A stretch of 64,000 nt of DNA. Source: Rhodoferax sp. WC2427 (lineage in GTDB: Bacteria > Pseudomonadota > Gammaproteobacteria > Burkholderiales > Burkholderiaceae_C). This document shows, in pieces, positions 25,018-34,431 of this stretch. The stretch spans positions 2,914,001 through 2,978,000 of the forward strand of contig NZ_CP162006.1 of assembly GCF_040822085.1 (NCBI RefSeq), written 5' to 3'. The notes under the pieces were generated by a model, which had not been told where the DNA came from, did no database searches, and saw only the letters and a program-made list of their open reading frames with translations. The translations under genes and the position numbers were made by a program. Numbering within the stretch: position 1 is the first letter of the stretch; every line of letters begins with the position of its first letter.

Positions 25018-26322
25018 GTGGCCCTCAGAACTGCCCATGCCATGTCCACCATACCCGACCAACTTCACAGCCTAAGGCACCCTCTGGAACCCGATGCTTC
25101 CCCCGATAGCCAGGTATTGATTGCCCGCCAAGCCATCGTGGACGAAAACCGTGCGGTATTCGGCTATGAGCTGTTTGACCGCTCCACCCCCGGCCAAACC
25201 TACACCGCCGACAGCGATGCCGCCCTGCTGGTCAACGCCCTGTCCTTCACCGACATCGAAACCCTGGTCGGCAAGAAGCTGGTCTTCATCAACTGCACGC
25301 TGGAGAGCCTGGCCGGCGGCCACCTGGAACTGGTCCACCCCGACAAAGTGGTGCTTGAAGTACCGCCCGTACCCGGCAGCACCCCCGAAGACATCGCCAG
25401 CCACGCCCTGGTACTGGAAGACCTGCGCAAACGCGGCTTCCGGTTTGCCTTCAACCACACGGTGCTGACACGCGGCTACGCCTCCTGGCGCGCACTGGCC
25501 TCGTTTGTGAAGCTGGACCTGATGGCCCTCAAGCCCGAGCTGGTGCTGCCCTTCGTCAAGTTCGCCACCGCCAATACCACCGCCCAGATCATTGCCGAAA
25601 AGGTAGAAAGCGCCGAACAGCACCAACTGCTCACCAGCTACGGCATCAAGCTTTTCCAGGGCTACTGGTTTGCCAAGCCCGCACTGGTCAAGGCGCAAAC
25701 CGTACGCCCCTCGCAGGCCACCATCCTGCAGCTGATCAACCTGGTGCGCAAACAGGCCACCACCACCGAAATCGAAGAACTGCTCAAGCGCGATCCCACG
25801 CTGTCGTTCAACCTGCTGCGCTTCATCAACTCCTCCGGCTTCGGGCTGAACTGCGAAATCACCTCGTTTCGCCACGCGGTGATGATCCTGGGGCTGCAAA
25901 AGCTGTTCCGCTGGGCCGCCCTGCTGATGACCACCTCGCGTGGCGACAAAGACGGCCCCGGCCCGGTGGTCGGCCAGACCGCCGTGGTGCGCGGCAAGCT
26001 GATGGAGCTGCTGGCCGCCGAAATGCTGGCCCCCGAAGACTGCGACAACGCCTTTGTGGTGGGCGTGTTTTCCATGCTGGATGTGATGCTGGGCGTGCCG
26101 CTGGCCAAGGCCCTGGAATCCGTCGCCCTGCCCCAGCCGGTACTGGATGCCCTGCTGCACCGCACCGGCGTGCTGGCGCCTTTCCTGGCGCTCACCGAAG
26201 CCTGCGAAAGCGGTAACGACGAGGTCTTCGCCCGCACCGCCGAAGCCCTGCACCTGTCCAACAAGCAGGTCAACTGGGCGCACCTGCAGGCCCTGGCCTG
26301 GGCCGAAACGCTGGGCGCGTAA
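25018..26322 (+). CDS. EAL-HDOD protein, second of a tandem pair
   Basis: This 434-residue protein is alignable end to end with the preceding gene product, from VLIARQAIVDENRAVFGYEL through the HDOD domain to the shared ending WAHLQALAWAETLGA (the first copy has MAHMEALVWADTMGM). Like its neighbour it has ELF in place of EAL, so phosphodiesterase activity is not expected. A GTG at 25018 has an AAAAGG site 5 bases before it; the first in-frame ATG is at 25042 without a site, so I kept the GTG. The pair arose by local gene duplication followed by long divergence. Confidence 0.9.
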   Translation: MALRTAHAMSTIPDQLHSLRHPLEPDASPDSQVLIARQAIVDENRAVFGYELFDRSTPGQTYTADSDAALLVNALSFTDIETLVGKKLVFINCTLESLAGGHLELVHPDKVVLEVPPVPGSTPEDIASHALVLEDLRKRGFRFAFNHTVLTRGYASWRALASFVKLDLMALKPELVLPFVKFATANTTAQIIAEKVESAEQHQLLTSYGIKLFQGYWFAKPALVKAQTVRPSQATILQLINLVRKQATTTEIEELLKRDPTLSFNLLRFINSSGFGLNCEITSFRHAVMILGLQKLFRWAALLMTTSRGDKDGPGPVVGQTAVVRGKLMELLAAEMLAPEDCDNAFVVGVFSMLDVMLGVPLAKALESVALPQPVLDALLHRTGVLAPFLALTEACESGNDEVFARTAEALHLSNKQVNWAHLQALAWAETLGA

Positions 26323-26349
26323 ACAGGTTTCAAGCGCTCCTGTTTTTAA

Positions 26350-26397
26350 GTTCAATATCCATAGCTGCCCATGCTGGTACCACCAGCATGGGCAGCT
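26350..26397 (-). repeat. Palindromic repeat, copy 8 (variant with extended perfect stem)
   Basis: On the minus strand this follows the repeat order, but the first hairpin has become a perfect 16-bp stem and the second half is eroded. It doubles as the terminator of the second EAL-HDOD gene. Confidence 0.65.
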
Positions 26398-26404
26398 TTT
26401 TTTT
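26363..26404 (+). terminator. Strong rho-independent terminator after EAL-HDOD pair
   Basis: AGCTGCCCATGCTGGT (26363-26378) pairs perfectly with ACCAGCATGGGCAGCT (26382-26397) over 16 bp with a 3-base loop, followed by a run of T. It lies 41 bases after the stop codon. Confidence 0.92.
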
Positions 26405-26570
26405 ACCTGTAATTTAGCCCCCCAAAACCTAAACATTGCAGGCCACGGGACCCGTGCGCCCCGCGCCAGCAGGGTTGGCAGCCAATTTGCTTTTTTCCGC
26501 TTGCATTTTGTAACTTTTAAACACACCATACGGATTTTCTGCCCGCTGCAATTGCAACCCGGAAGCCCCC

Positions 26571-28736
26571 ATGAACCTGGCCACGCCCACTTTGTCCCAA
26601 GCCCCGTCCCGTCTCGGGTTCCACCTATCCCTCAACGCCAAGATCTGCGCCGCCGCCAGCCTGCTGGTGGTGCTGTCTTTGGGGATCACCTCGGCCGCGA
26701 TCGGGATCAAAAGCAGCACCAGCGCCGAGGTCGCCACCATGAATCTGGCGCGCACCTCGGCCCGCGAGGCTGCAGGCACCTTGCACACCCGCATCGCCGC
26801 CAATATGGCCACGGTCGCCAGCCTGGCGGCATCCATGCGCGCCACCCGGCAAGCCAACCTGCCCATCGCGCGCGAACAAATCGACGAGATGGCGCAGGCG
26901 GCGCTGTTCAGCTCCAGCGACTTCATCGGCTCGGCCGTGACCTGGGAGCCCAACGCGCTGGACGGTAAAGATGCCGAGTACGCAGGCAAAAAGCCTGGCT
27001 ACGACGACACCGGCCGCTACATGCCCTACTGGACCCGGGCTCCGGGCGGCGGCGTGCACGTGGAACCCATCGTGTTTGGCACGGGAGCCGGTGCCAACGA
27101 CTGGTACGACATCCCCAAGGCCAGCGGCAAGCCCTTCTTCACCGAGCCCTATGTCTACCCGATCGACGGCAAGGACGTGCTCATGGCCTCGCTGGTCGCG
27201 CCCATCCTGGTGGATGGCAAGTTCCAGGGTGTTGCCAGTGCCGACTTCACGCTGACCCGCTTTGGCCAGATCCTGGCCGAACTCAAACCCCTGGAGGGCA
27301 GCAAGCTGGCCCTGGTATCCAACGGCGGCCTGTATGCCAGCAACCCGGATGTGCAGCGCATCGGCAAAAAAGCCGACGACATCCCCGCCGAGGGGCTGGA
27401 ACGCATCCGCCAGGGCCAGCCCTTTGAGTACCGGGACGCGCAAAACATAGTGCACCTGCTGCAGCCGCTGGCCGTGACCGCCGACACCGCACCCTGGAGC
27501 GTGCGGGTGAGCTTTCCGCACAGCGTGGCCACGGCCACCGCCCGCGACCTGCTGGGCTACACCCTGATGGTGGCGCTCATCTGCGCCGTGGCCACCGCGC
27601 TGATCCTGGTGGCCGTGGTGTACCGGCTGACCCGGCCACTGCGCTCGCTGAGCCAGGCCATGGCCGGCCTGGCCAGCGCCGATGCCGACCTGGGCATCAA
27701 GCTGGAGGTGCAGGGCCACGACGAGCTGGCCACCATCGGTACCGGCTTCAACCAGTTCGTGGCCAAGATCCACACCGTGCTGCGGCGGGTGCACCTCAGC
27801 GCCGACAGCGTTGCGGACTCGAGTGCCGAAATCGCCCAGGGCAACCACGACCTGTCGGCCCGCACCGAGCAACAGGCCAGCGCCCTGGAACAGACCGCCG
27901 CCTCGATGGAAGAACTCAGCGCCACCGTGCGCCAAAACGCCAGCAGCGCCCAGCAGGCCAACCAGCTGGCGCTGACCGCCTCCACCGTCGCCGCACAGGG
28001 CGGCGCGGTGGTCGGCCAGGTGGTGGAGACCATGAAGGGCATCAACGACGCCTCGCGCAAGATCGCCGACATCATTGGCGTGATCGACGGCATTGCCTTC
28101 CAGACCAACATCCTGGCGCTCAATGCCGCGGTGGAAGCCGCCCGCGCTGGCGAGCAAGGCCGCGGTTTTGCGGTGGTGGCCAGCGAGGTGCGCAGCCTGG
28201 CCGGTCGCTCGGCCGAGGCCGCCAAAGAGATCAAGACCCTGATCAGCGCCAGCGTGGCGCGGGTCGAACAAGGCACGGCCCTGGTAGACCGGGCGGGCAC
28301 CACCATGACCGAAGTGGCCGACAGCATCCGCCGCGTGACCCACATCATGGGCGAGATCAGCGCCGCCAGCCAGGACCAGGCCCTGGGCGTCACCCAGGTG
28401 GGCGAGGCCATTCGGCAAATGGACCAGACCACCCAGCAAAACGCCGCCTTGGTAGAGGAAATGGCCGCTGCCGCCAGCGGCCTGAAAAGCCAGGCGCAAG
28501 ACCTGGTGCAGACGGTCGCCGTGTTCAAGCTTGGCGGCGACCAAACCCCCGTCCCACGGGTTGCCGCCCGCCCACTTGCCGTCCCCAAGCCCACTGCCCA
28601 GCCCCTGCCGGCCCCACCCATCCGCCCTGCCAGCGCCCCGCGCAAAGCAGCGCCCGCCCCGCCCCGCATCGCCGCCGCGCCCGCCAAGGCCCCCACCCGC
28701 CAGGCCACGGACGAGAGCGACTGGGAAACCTTTTAA
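26571..28736 (+). CDS. Methyl-accepting chemotaxis protein with dCache-type sensor and CheR-docking tail
   Basis: This 721-residue chemoreceptor has transmembrane helices at about 23-45 and 327-350, enclosing a large periplasmic sensor that looks like a dCache domain ([20 protein letters not shown] region). A HAMP domain and the cytoplasmic signalling hairpin follow (tip [20 protein letters not shown]). After the signalling domain comes a flexible Pro/Ala-rich linker of about 60 residues ending in DWETF. This is nearly identical to the NWETF pentapeptide that tethers the methyltransferase CheR and methylesterase CheB in enteric receptors. The receptor should therefore be a major, self-adapting type. 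Its ligand is unknown, and no che genes are in the window. Confidence 0.93.
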   Translation: MNLATPTLSQAPSRLGFHLSLNAKICAAASLLVVLSLGITSAAIGIKSSTSAEVATMNLARTSAREAAGTLHTRIAANMATVASLAASMRATRQANLPIAREQIDEMAQAALFSSSDFIGSAVTWEPNALDGKDAEYAGKKPGYDDTGRYMPYWTRAPGGGVHVEPIVFGTGAGANDWYDIPKASGKPFFTEPYVYPIDGKDVLMASLVAPILVDGKFQGVASADFTLTRFGQILAELKPLEGSKLALVSNGGLYASNPDVQRIGKKADDIPAEGLERIRQGQPFEYRDAQNIVHLLQPLAVTADTAPWSVRVSFPHSVATATARDLLGYTLMVALICAVATALILVAVVYRLTRPLRSLSQAMAGLASADADLGIKLEVQGHDELATIGTGFNQFVAKIHTVLRRVHLSADSVADSSAEIAQGNHDLSARTEQQASALEQTAASMEELSATVRQNASSAQQANQLALTASTVAAQGGAVVGQVVETMKGINDASRKIADIIGVIDGIAFQTNILALNAAVEAARAGEQGRGFAVVASEVRSLAGRSAEAAKEIKTLISASVARVEQGTALVDRAGTTMTEVADSIRRVTHIMGEISAASQDQALGVTQVGEAIRQMDQTTQQNAALVEEMAAAASGLKSQAQDLVQTVAVFKLGGDQTPVPRVAARPLAVPKPTAQPLPAPPIRPASAPRKAAPAPPRIAAAPAKAPTRQATDESDWETF

Positions 28737-28780
28737 TACATTTGCGCAGGCACAGGCAAGCTGAAATCGGGCCGTTTTTT

Positions 28781-28828
28781 GCTACCATAAAAATAGCTGC
28801 TACCGCTTATTGAATCAGCGGTAGCAGC
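28781..28828 (-). repeat. Palindromic repeat, copy 9 (forms terminator-like hairpin)
   Basis: GCTACC and the ATAGC arm come first, then GCTGCTACCGC (28796-28806) pairing with GCGGTAGCAGC (28818-28828) over 11 bp, followed by ACTTTTTAT. It sits between the chemoreceptor and LtrA genes and probably terminates the former. Confidence 0.8.
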
Positions 28829-28865
28829 ACTTTTTATCGATACTGCCGCCCCGGAGGCCACGGCC

Positions 28866-30047
28866 ATGCATTCCGCTTCAACGCACACCCGCCGCAGCCT
28901 GCTGCGCAACCGCCAGGACGGCGGCAAGGTCGAAAACATCGAACTGTTTTTTGACCTGGTTTTCGCATTCGCCATCACCCAGCTCTCGCACGGCCTGCTG
29001 GCCGATCTGGGCTGGGACAACAGCCTGCGCATCGGCCTGCTGCTGCTGGCCGTGTGGTGGGTGTGGATCTACACCTCCTGGGTAACCAACTGGCTGGACC
29101 CGAACCGCCCGCCGGTGCGCATCGCCCTGTTCGCGCTGATGCTGGCCGGGCTGGTGCTGTCGGCCTCCATCCCGCAGGCGTTTGGCGACAAGGGCTGGGC
29201 CTTTGCGCTGGCCTACGTGGTGATGCAGGTGGGCCGCACGCTGTTCTTTTTGTGGGCTGTGCGGGGCGAGCGCGTGGCCATGGTGCGCAACTTCCAGCGC
29301 ATTGTGGTGTGGATGATGTTGGCCGGCGTGTGCTGGCTGGCGGGTGGCTGGAGCGAAGGGTCGGTCCGCCTGGCCTGGTGGGTGCTGGCCCTGGCGCTGG
29401 ACACCGGCGGGCCCTGGATGTACTTCTGGGTGCCCGGCCTGGGCCGCTCCAGCCTGCAGGACTGGGACGTGGACGGCAGCCACATGGCCGAGCGCTGCGC
29501 CCTGTTTGTGATCATCGCGCTGGGCGAGTCGCTGCTGGTCAGCGGTGCCACCTTTGCCACCCATGCCTGGGACGGCACCAGCCTGGCGGCCTTCATCACC
29601 ACCTTTGCGGGTACGGTGGCCATGTGGTGGCTGTACTTTGCCATCGGTGCCGAGCAGGGCCACCACAGCATCGTGCATTCCGCGCACACCGGCCGCCAGG
29701 CCCGCGTGGCCTATACCTACATGCACATCCTGATCGTGGCCGGCATCATCGTCTGCGCCGTGGCCGACGAGCTGGTGCTGGCCCACCCCGCCCATGCCGA
29801 CAACCCGGCCATGGTCGCCATCCTGGGCGGCCCGGTGCTGTACCTGCTGGGTACGGCGTTGTTCAAGTGGGTGACCGCTACGCGGGCTTACCCGCCGCTG
29901 TCGCACGCCGTGGGGCTGGTGCTGCTGGGCCTGCTGTGCATTCCGGCCAGCCAGCATGCGCTGGACGCGATGGCGCTGTCGGCGGCCACCGCGGGGGTGC
30001 TGTGGATCGTGGCCATCTGGGAATCGCGCTCGTTGCGCAAAAAATAA
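28866..30047 (+). CDS. Low temperature requirement protein A (LtrA) family membrane protein
   Basis: This 393-residue integral membrane protein has about ten to twelve hydrophobic segments. The N-terminus carries the LtrA signature VENIELFFDLVFAFAITQLS and a second conserved region ERCALFVIIALGESLL. LtrA was named from a Listeria cold-growth mutant; the molecular function of the family is not known. It lies downstream of the chemoreceptor, behind a terminator-like repeat, so it probably has its own promoter. Confidence 0.88.
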   Translation: MHSASTHTRRSLLRNRQDGGKVENIELFFDLVFAFAITQLSHGLLADLGWDNSLRIGLLLLAVWWVWIYTSWVTNWLDPNRPPVRIALFALMLAGLVLSASIPQAFGDKGWAFALAYVVMQVGRTLFFLWAVRGERVAMVRNFQRIVVWMMLAGVCWLAGGWSEGSVRLAWWVLALALDTGGPWMYFWVPGLGRSSLQDWDVDGSHMAERCALFVIIALGESLLVSGATFATHAWDGTSLAAFITTFAGTVAMWWLYFAIGAEQGHHSIVHSAHTGRQARVAYTYMHILIVAGIIVCAVADELVLAHPAHADNPAMVAILGGPVLYLLGTALFKWVTATRAYPPLSHAVGLVLLGLLCIPASQHALDAMALSAATAGVLWIVAIWESRSLRKK

Positions 30048-30060
30048 ACTAAATAGCCTT

Positions 30061-30104
30061 CCCGCGCTTATTCCTTCAGCGTGGGAAGCTACTTAAATAA
30101 TAGC
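30061..30104 (+). repeat. Palindromic repeat, copy 10
   Basis: The first hairpin is extended to CTTCCC/GGGAAG flanking the GCGCTTATTCCTTCAGCG core, then GCTAC and AATAGC arms. It lies between the convergent LtrA and aminotransferase genes, with its end 2 bases from the aminotransferase stop. Confidence 0.87.
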
Positions 30105-30106
30105 AA

Positions 30107-31300
30107 TCAAAGGGCCTGGCCCAGGCGGGCAATGCCCTCTTCGATCTTCTCTACCCCCACCGTGGCGAAGCTCAGGCGCAGGGTGGACAGGTCGGGGTCG
30201 TGGGCAAAAAACGGCGCGCCGGGCACAAAGGCCACCAGCTTCTCGATGGCGCGCTTGGCAAACGCGCCCGCGTCGCGCCCTTCGGTCAGGCGGGCCCAGA
30301 AGAACATGCCGCCCTGCGGCGCGTTGAAGGTGATGGCGCCGCCCAACTCGCGTTGCAGGCTGGCGGCCATGACCCGGGCGCGCTCGGCGTAGGTTTTGCG
30401 CACCACGGCCAGCGTGCTGTCCAGGCGGTTCAGCGTCAGGTAGTGGGCGGCGGTGGCCTGGGTCAGGTTGCTGGTGTGGGCATCGCTGAACTGCTTGCAC
30501 ATGGTGGCGGCGGCCAGCAGCGCGGGCGGGGCAATCATCCAGCCCACGCGCAGACCGGGGCTCAAAATCTTGCTCATCGAGCCGCAGTGCACCAGCCATT
30601 CGCGGCTGCCGGGCACGCCGTCGCTCAGGGCCAGCATGCTGGGCGGCGGCGGCTGGTCAAAGTACAGCTCGCCGTAGGGGTCGTCTTCGACCACCAGCGT
30701 CTGGGTGCGCACCGCAATTTCCAGAATGCGTTTGCGCCGCTCCAGGCTCAGCGTGGCACCGCTGGGGTTGCCGAAGGTGGGGATCAGGTAGACCAGCTTC
30801 GGCTGGTGTTCGTCGATAAGCTTTTCCAGCGCGTCCACGTCCACGCCGTTGGCGTCGATGGGTGCGCTGATGATGTGCGCGCCGTACAGGCGAAAGCACT
30901 GGATGGTGGCCAGAAAGGTGGGCCCTTCGACGATGACTTTGTCGCCGGGGTTGATCATGGTCTTGCCCACCAGGTCCAGCGCCTGCTGGCTACCGGTGGT
31001 GACGATCAGGCCGTCCGGGGCCACGGTGGCACCCTTGTTCGCCATGAAGCGGCTGAGCTGCTCGCGCAGCGGGTTGAAGCCCTCTGTGGCACCGTATTGC
31101 AGCACCGGGCCGGGGTTGGTGGCCAGCACGGCGGCGGTGGAGGCGGCAATGCCCTCCACATCGAACAGCGCCGGGTCGGGGAAGCCGCCCGCAAAACTGA
31201 TGATGCCGGGCGTGCCCAGCAGCTTGAAGAGTTCGCGGATGGCGGAGGTTTCGACGTTTTGGAGGCGGTCGGCAAACGGCAGGGAAACAGGCAAGGACAT
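30107..31300 (-). CDS. PLP-dependent aminotransferase, class I/II (LysN-like)
   Basis: This 397-residue fold-type I aminotransferase forms the PLP Schiff base at K244 (CGSMSKILSPGLRVGW). Substrate-binding features include SFAGGFPDP near the N-terminus, QYGATEGFNPLRE, and the PTFGNPSGAT region. This group includes 2-aminoadipate and aromatic or branched-chain aminotransferases of the MocR-like core, and the exact substrate is not clear. It stands alone, convergent with LtrA and divergent from the HDOD gene. Confidence 0.88.
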   Translation of the reverse strand: MSLPVSLPFADRLQNVETSAIRELFKLLGTPGIISFAGGFPDPALFDVEGIAASTAAVLATNPGPVLQYGATEGFNPLREQLSRFMANKGATVAPDGLIVTTGSQQALDLVGKTMINPGDKVIVEGPTFLATIQCFRLYGAHIISAPIDANGVDVDALEKLIDEHQPKLVYLIPTFGNPSGATLSLERRKRILEIAVRTQTLVVEDDPYGELYFDQPPPPSMLALSDGVPGSREWLVHCGSMSKILSPGLRVGWMIAPPALLAAATMCKQFSDAHTSNLTQATAAHYLTLNRLDSTLAVVRKTYAERARVMAASLQRELGGAITFNAPQGGMFFWARLTEGRDAGAFAKRAIEKLVAFVPGAPFFAHDPDLSTLRLSFATVGVEKIEEGIARLGQAL

Positions 31301-31460
31301 AGGGATTTACTCGCTTTCGGGGGTGCATTGTCGCCAATCTGCGCGCCGCCGCTCCAGACGGTTGAAATGCGGGGTTTACATACCCAAAATCGCCCCATAA
31401 ATCGTTCAGAATGGGGTTCGATGTAACCAATTAATTCAAACCCAAACCACAGGACGCTCC

Positions 31461-32261
31461 ATGCCCGACATCGCCGTATTTTTCCAAACGGTCAAGTTGC
31501 CCGTCATGTCCGAGGTCGGCCATGCGCTGATCCGCACGCTGAACGACGAGGACGCCACCGGAGCGCAGGTGGCGGCCATCATCGCCAAGGACTCCACGCT
31601 CACCGCCAAGCTGCTGCGGCTGGCCAATAGCGCCAGTTTTGGCCTGAGCCGCAGCGTGAGCTCGGTGGGCGATGCCATCAGCCTGGTGGGCATGGGCCGG
31701 GTGCGCACGCTGGGCCTGGCCGCGTCCATGGACGGTGCGTTTCCGGTGGTCGATGGCTTGAGCCGTACCGACTTCTGGCACAGCTGCATGGTCAGCGCGG
31801 GCTATGCGCAGTGGCTGGCGGCCCACCTGGGGCTGGACGGCAGCGAAGCCTGGCTGGCCAGCATGATGGTGCGCCTGGGCGAGCTGATGATTGCCCAGGT
31901 GCAGCCCGCCAGCCTGGCCGAGATTGAAAAACTGCCGCACCAGCCCGGTGGCCGCTGGGAGCGCGAAACCAAGCTCACCGGCTTCAGCGAAGGCCAGATC
32001 ACCGCCGAGCTGGCACGCCGCTGGAACTTCCCCGCCGAGATCGTGCGGGCACTTGACACCAGCTCCGAGCCCCTGGAAGCCAAGCCCTTCAACCGCCTGG
32101 GCGGCATCGTCCACCTGGCCATGCTGCTGGCCGACATGCCCCCCGGCGGCCCCGAAATGCTGGACGCACTGCCCGAAGAGGTGGTGAAGAAGCTGCAACT
32201 CAACCCCGAGTGGATGCGCGCCAAGTTCCCGCTTCCCGACTCATTCATCCAAGTCAATTGA
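31461..32261 (+). CDS. HDOD domain-containing protein
   Basis: A 266-residue single HDOD domain spans most of the protein (LPVMSEVGHALIRTLND through VHLAMLLAD). The domain resembles HD phosphohydrolases but lacks the metal-binding HD pair: MMVRLGELMIAQ stands where hydrolases have histidine-aspartate. It probably mediates protein contacts in signalling, as in other HDOD proteins. No sensor or output domain is attached. It ends 19 bp before nth and may be cotranscribed with it. Confidence 0.88.
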   Translation: MPDIAVFFQTVKLPVMSEVGHALIRTLNDEDATGAQVAAIIAKDSTLTAKLLRLANSASFGLSRSVSSVGDAISLVGMGRVRTLGLAASMDGAFPVVDGLSRTDFWHSCMVSAGYAQWLAAHLGLDGSEAWLASMMVRLGELMIAQVQPASLAEIEKLPHQPGGRWERETKLTGFSEGQITAELARRWNFPAEIVRALDTSSEPLEAKPFNRLGGIVHLAMLLADMPPGGPEMLDALPEEVVKKLQLNPEWMRAKFPLPDSFIQVN

Positions 32262-32280
32262 TCTGGGGCATCATCCCGGC

Positions 32281-32937
32281 ATGAAACGCGACGCTATTGC
32301 CGGATTTTTTGCCACCCTCCAGGCCGCCAACCCGATGCCGGTGACCGAGCTGGAGTACACCAGTGTGTTCGAGCTTCTCACCGCCGTGCTGCTGTCGGCC
32401 CAGGCCACCGACGTGGGGGTCAACAAGGCCACCCGCCGTCTGTTCCCCGTGGCCCACACGCCCCAGGCCATTCTGGACCTGGGACTGGACGGGCTGGAGG
32501 GCTATATCAAGACCATCGGCCTGTACCACAGCAAGGCCAAACACCTGCTGCAAACCTGCCAGATGCTGGTGCAACTGCACGGCGGCCAGGTGCCACGCAC
32601 CCGCGAGGCGCTGGAGGCCCTGCCCGGCGTGGGCCGCAAGACCGCCAACGTGGTGCTCAACGTGGCTTTTGGCGAGCCCACCATGGCGGTGGATACGCAC
32701 ATCTTTCGCCTGGGCAACCGCACCGGGCTGGCCCCGGGCAAGACCCCGGCGGAGGTGGAAAAAGGCTTGTTGAAGCGCATTCCACCTGAATACCTGGTGG
32801 ACGCACACCATTGGCTGATCCTGCATGGCCGCTACATATGCCAGGCCCGCAAGCCGCTGTGTTGGCAGTGCGGCGTGGCCCAGTTCTGCGACTTTCAGCC
32901 CAAGACGGCGGCGGAGGCGGGTACGGCGGCGGGCTGA
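32281..32937 (+). CDS. nth: Endonuclease III (DNA glycosylase/AP lyase)
   Basis: This 218-residue base-excision repair enzyme removes oxidised pyrimidines and nicks abasic sites. The helix-hairpin-helix LPGVGRKTANVV carries the catalytic lysine K120, and D138 (VDTH) completes the active site. The 4Fe-4S cluster ligands are C187, C194, C197 and C203 (spacing C-x6-C-x2-C-x5-C). Its 3' end overlaps the convergent diguanylate cyclase gene by 43 bp. Confidence 0.96.
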   Translation: MKRDAIAGFFATLQAANPMPVTELEYTSVFELLTAVLLSAQATDVGVNKATRRLFPVAHTPQAILDLGLDGLEGYIKTIGLYHSKAKHLLQTCQMLVQLHGGQVPRTREALEALPGVGRKTANVVLNVAFGEPTMAVDTHIFRLGNRTGLAPGKTPAEVEKGLLKRIPPEYLVDAHHWLILHGRYICQARKPLCWQCGVAQFCDFQPKTAAEAGTAAG

Positions 32938-34418
32938 GTTTCAAACAGCAGCAGCATCAGCCAGCCGTCGCTGTACGAGGTTTCAAATACCTGGAACCAG
33001 CGGCCATCGCACATGTCCACCAAAAAATTGCGCTGCGGCTGGCTGCGCCGCTTGCCGTCTGCCGCCCGCAGCCAGGCTTCGATGTCGTCGGTGGCAATGC
33101 GCGGACCGACCCGGTGGGTATAGCTATGGCGGACTACGTCGGCAAAACTCATGGCATCGGGTGGCACGGCAAACATCTGTAGAAAAGCCTTGTTGGCCAC
33201 TGCCAGCCGGTCCGACGGGTCAAACAAGGCAAACGGGGCTTCGGATATTTCCAGGCCGGCCAGCAGCTGCGTCACCCGCAGCGGGTCGCCCAAGGCCGCC
33301 GGGGTGCTATAGCTGGGACGGGTGGGTACCGGCAATAACGCACCGGGCTGGCTGGGGGTGTCTTCGCCCAACGCCACCACGCAGTCGCGCCCCCGGTGTT
33401 TGGCGCGGTACAGCATTTGGTCGGCCAGGCGCAGCCAGGCCTCCACGGTGGGCACGTCGGCGGTGAGCTCGGCCACGCCAAAGCTGGCAGTGACCAGCAC
33501 GCCGTCCAGCAGCGGCTGGTCGTGCAGATTGCGGCGCAGGCGGTCCAGCACCTCGCGGGCGTCGCTGGCCGAGGTCATGGACAGCAGCAGACCAAACTCT
33601 TCTCCACCGTAGCGGCCACAGACATCGGTTTCCCGCAGCACGCGTTGCAGGGCGGCGGCAAAGCGGCTGATGGCCTGGTCGCCCGCAGCGTGGCCGTACA
33701 GGTCGTTGATGCGCTTGAAGTGGTCCAGGTCAGCCATCACCAGCACGGCCGGCTGGTTCTGGCGGCGAAACCGGGCAAACTCGGCGCGCACCAGCAGTTC
33801 CCAATGGCTGCGGTTGTACAGGCCCGACAAGCCGTCGTGCTGGCTCTGGTGTTCCAGTGCCCGGCTTTGTTGCTTCAGCCGGTGGATAGCCCTGCGCGCT
33901 ATCAGGCTGATCAAAATCGGCTGGCACACCAGCAGCGGCAGGCAGGCCAGCAGGGTCCAGCGGGTGGCGTCCAGCTGCAGGTGCAGGCCCAAAAAGGCCA
34001 CGCCCAGAGCCACCCCCAAGGCCTGCAAGACCAGGCCGCGCACCACCAGGCGCACCCCGCCCCCGGCCATGGAGTCCATGCTCAACAAGCTGACCGCCAG
34101 CACGCTGGGCAGCAGGTTGAACTGCATCAGCACCATCCACACGCCGCCCAGAAAGTGGTCGACCAACAGGTTGCAGCGCTCGGCCTCGCGCGGGTTGGGC
34201 GAACGCCGCGCCAGCCACCACGCCACATGCGGCCCCACAAAGCAGTGCAGGGCCGGGCCCAGCCACATCCACGCAGGCGCAGCGATCTGGACCAGGACCG
34301 CAGCGATCATCACAAACCCCAATGCCAGCCCGACCATGCGCGAGTAATAGCTGCGGCGTGCGAAACCCAGGTGGTTTTGCAATGCCTCCTGCGCCGGTTC
34401 ACGGGTCACGGTGGGCAT
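32895..34418 (-). CDS. Membrane diguanylate cyclase with MASE2-like N-terminus and C-terminal PAS
   Basis: This 507-residue protein starts with a membrane region resembling MASE2 (YYSRMVGLALGFVMIAAVLV, then further helices to about residue 155). The GGDEF domain (about 180-345) has the active-site GGEEF and an inhibitory RxxD site (RETD) five residues before it. A PAS-like domain (about 385-500) comes after GGDEF, the reverse of the usual order. I chose the ATG at 34418 because GAGGTAG precedes it and it avoids overlapping the upstream gene; a longer start at 34481 would overlap that gene by 50 bp. It is 13 bp downstream of the GGDEF-EAL gene, so the two are probably cotranscribed. Confidence 0.88.
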   Translation of the reverse strand: MPTVTREPAQEALQNHLGFARRSYYSRMVGLALGFVMIAAVLVQIAAPAWMWLGPALHCFVGPHVAWWLARRSPNPREAERCNLLVDHFLGGVWMVLMQFNLLPSVLAVSLLSMDSMAGGGVRLVVRGLVLQALGVALGVAFLGLHLQLDATRWTLLACLPLLVCQPILISLIARRAIHRLKQQSRALEHQSQHDGLSGLYNRSHWELLVRAEFARFRRQNQPAVLVMADLDHFKRINDLYGHAAGDQAISRFAAALQRVLRETDVCGRYGGEEFGLLLSMTSASDAREVLDRLRRNLHDQPLLDGVLVTASFGVAELTADVPTVEAWLRLADQMLYRAKHRGRDCVVALGEDTPSQPGALLPVPTRPSYSTPAALGDPLRVTQLLAGLEISEAPFALFDPSDRLAVANKAFLQMFAVPPDAMSFADVVRHSYTHRVGPRIATDDIEAWLRAADGKRRSQPQRNFLVDMCDGRWFQVFETSYSDGWLMLLLFETQPAAVPASAAVLG

Positions 34419-34431
34419 GGTCTGGGCTACC

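Noticed and set aside
23633..26322. Active cyclic di-GMP phosphodiesterases in the EAL-HDOD pair
   Set aside because: Both proteins have ELF for EAL and lack recognisable DDFGTG and AEGVET metal and catalytic motifs.
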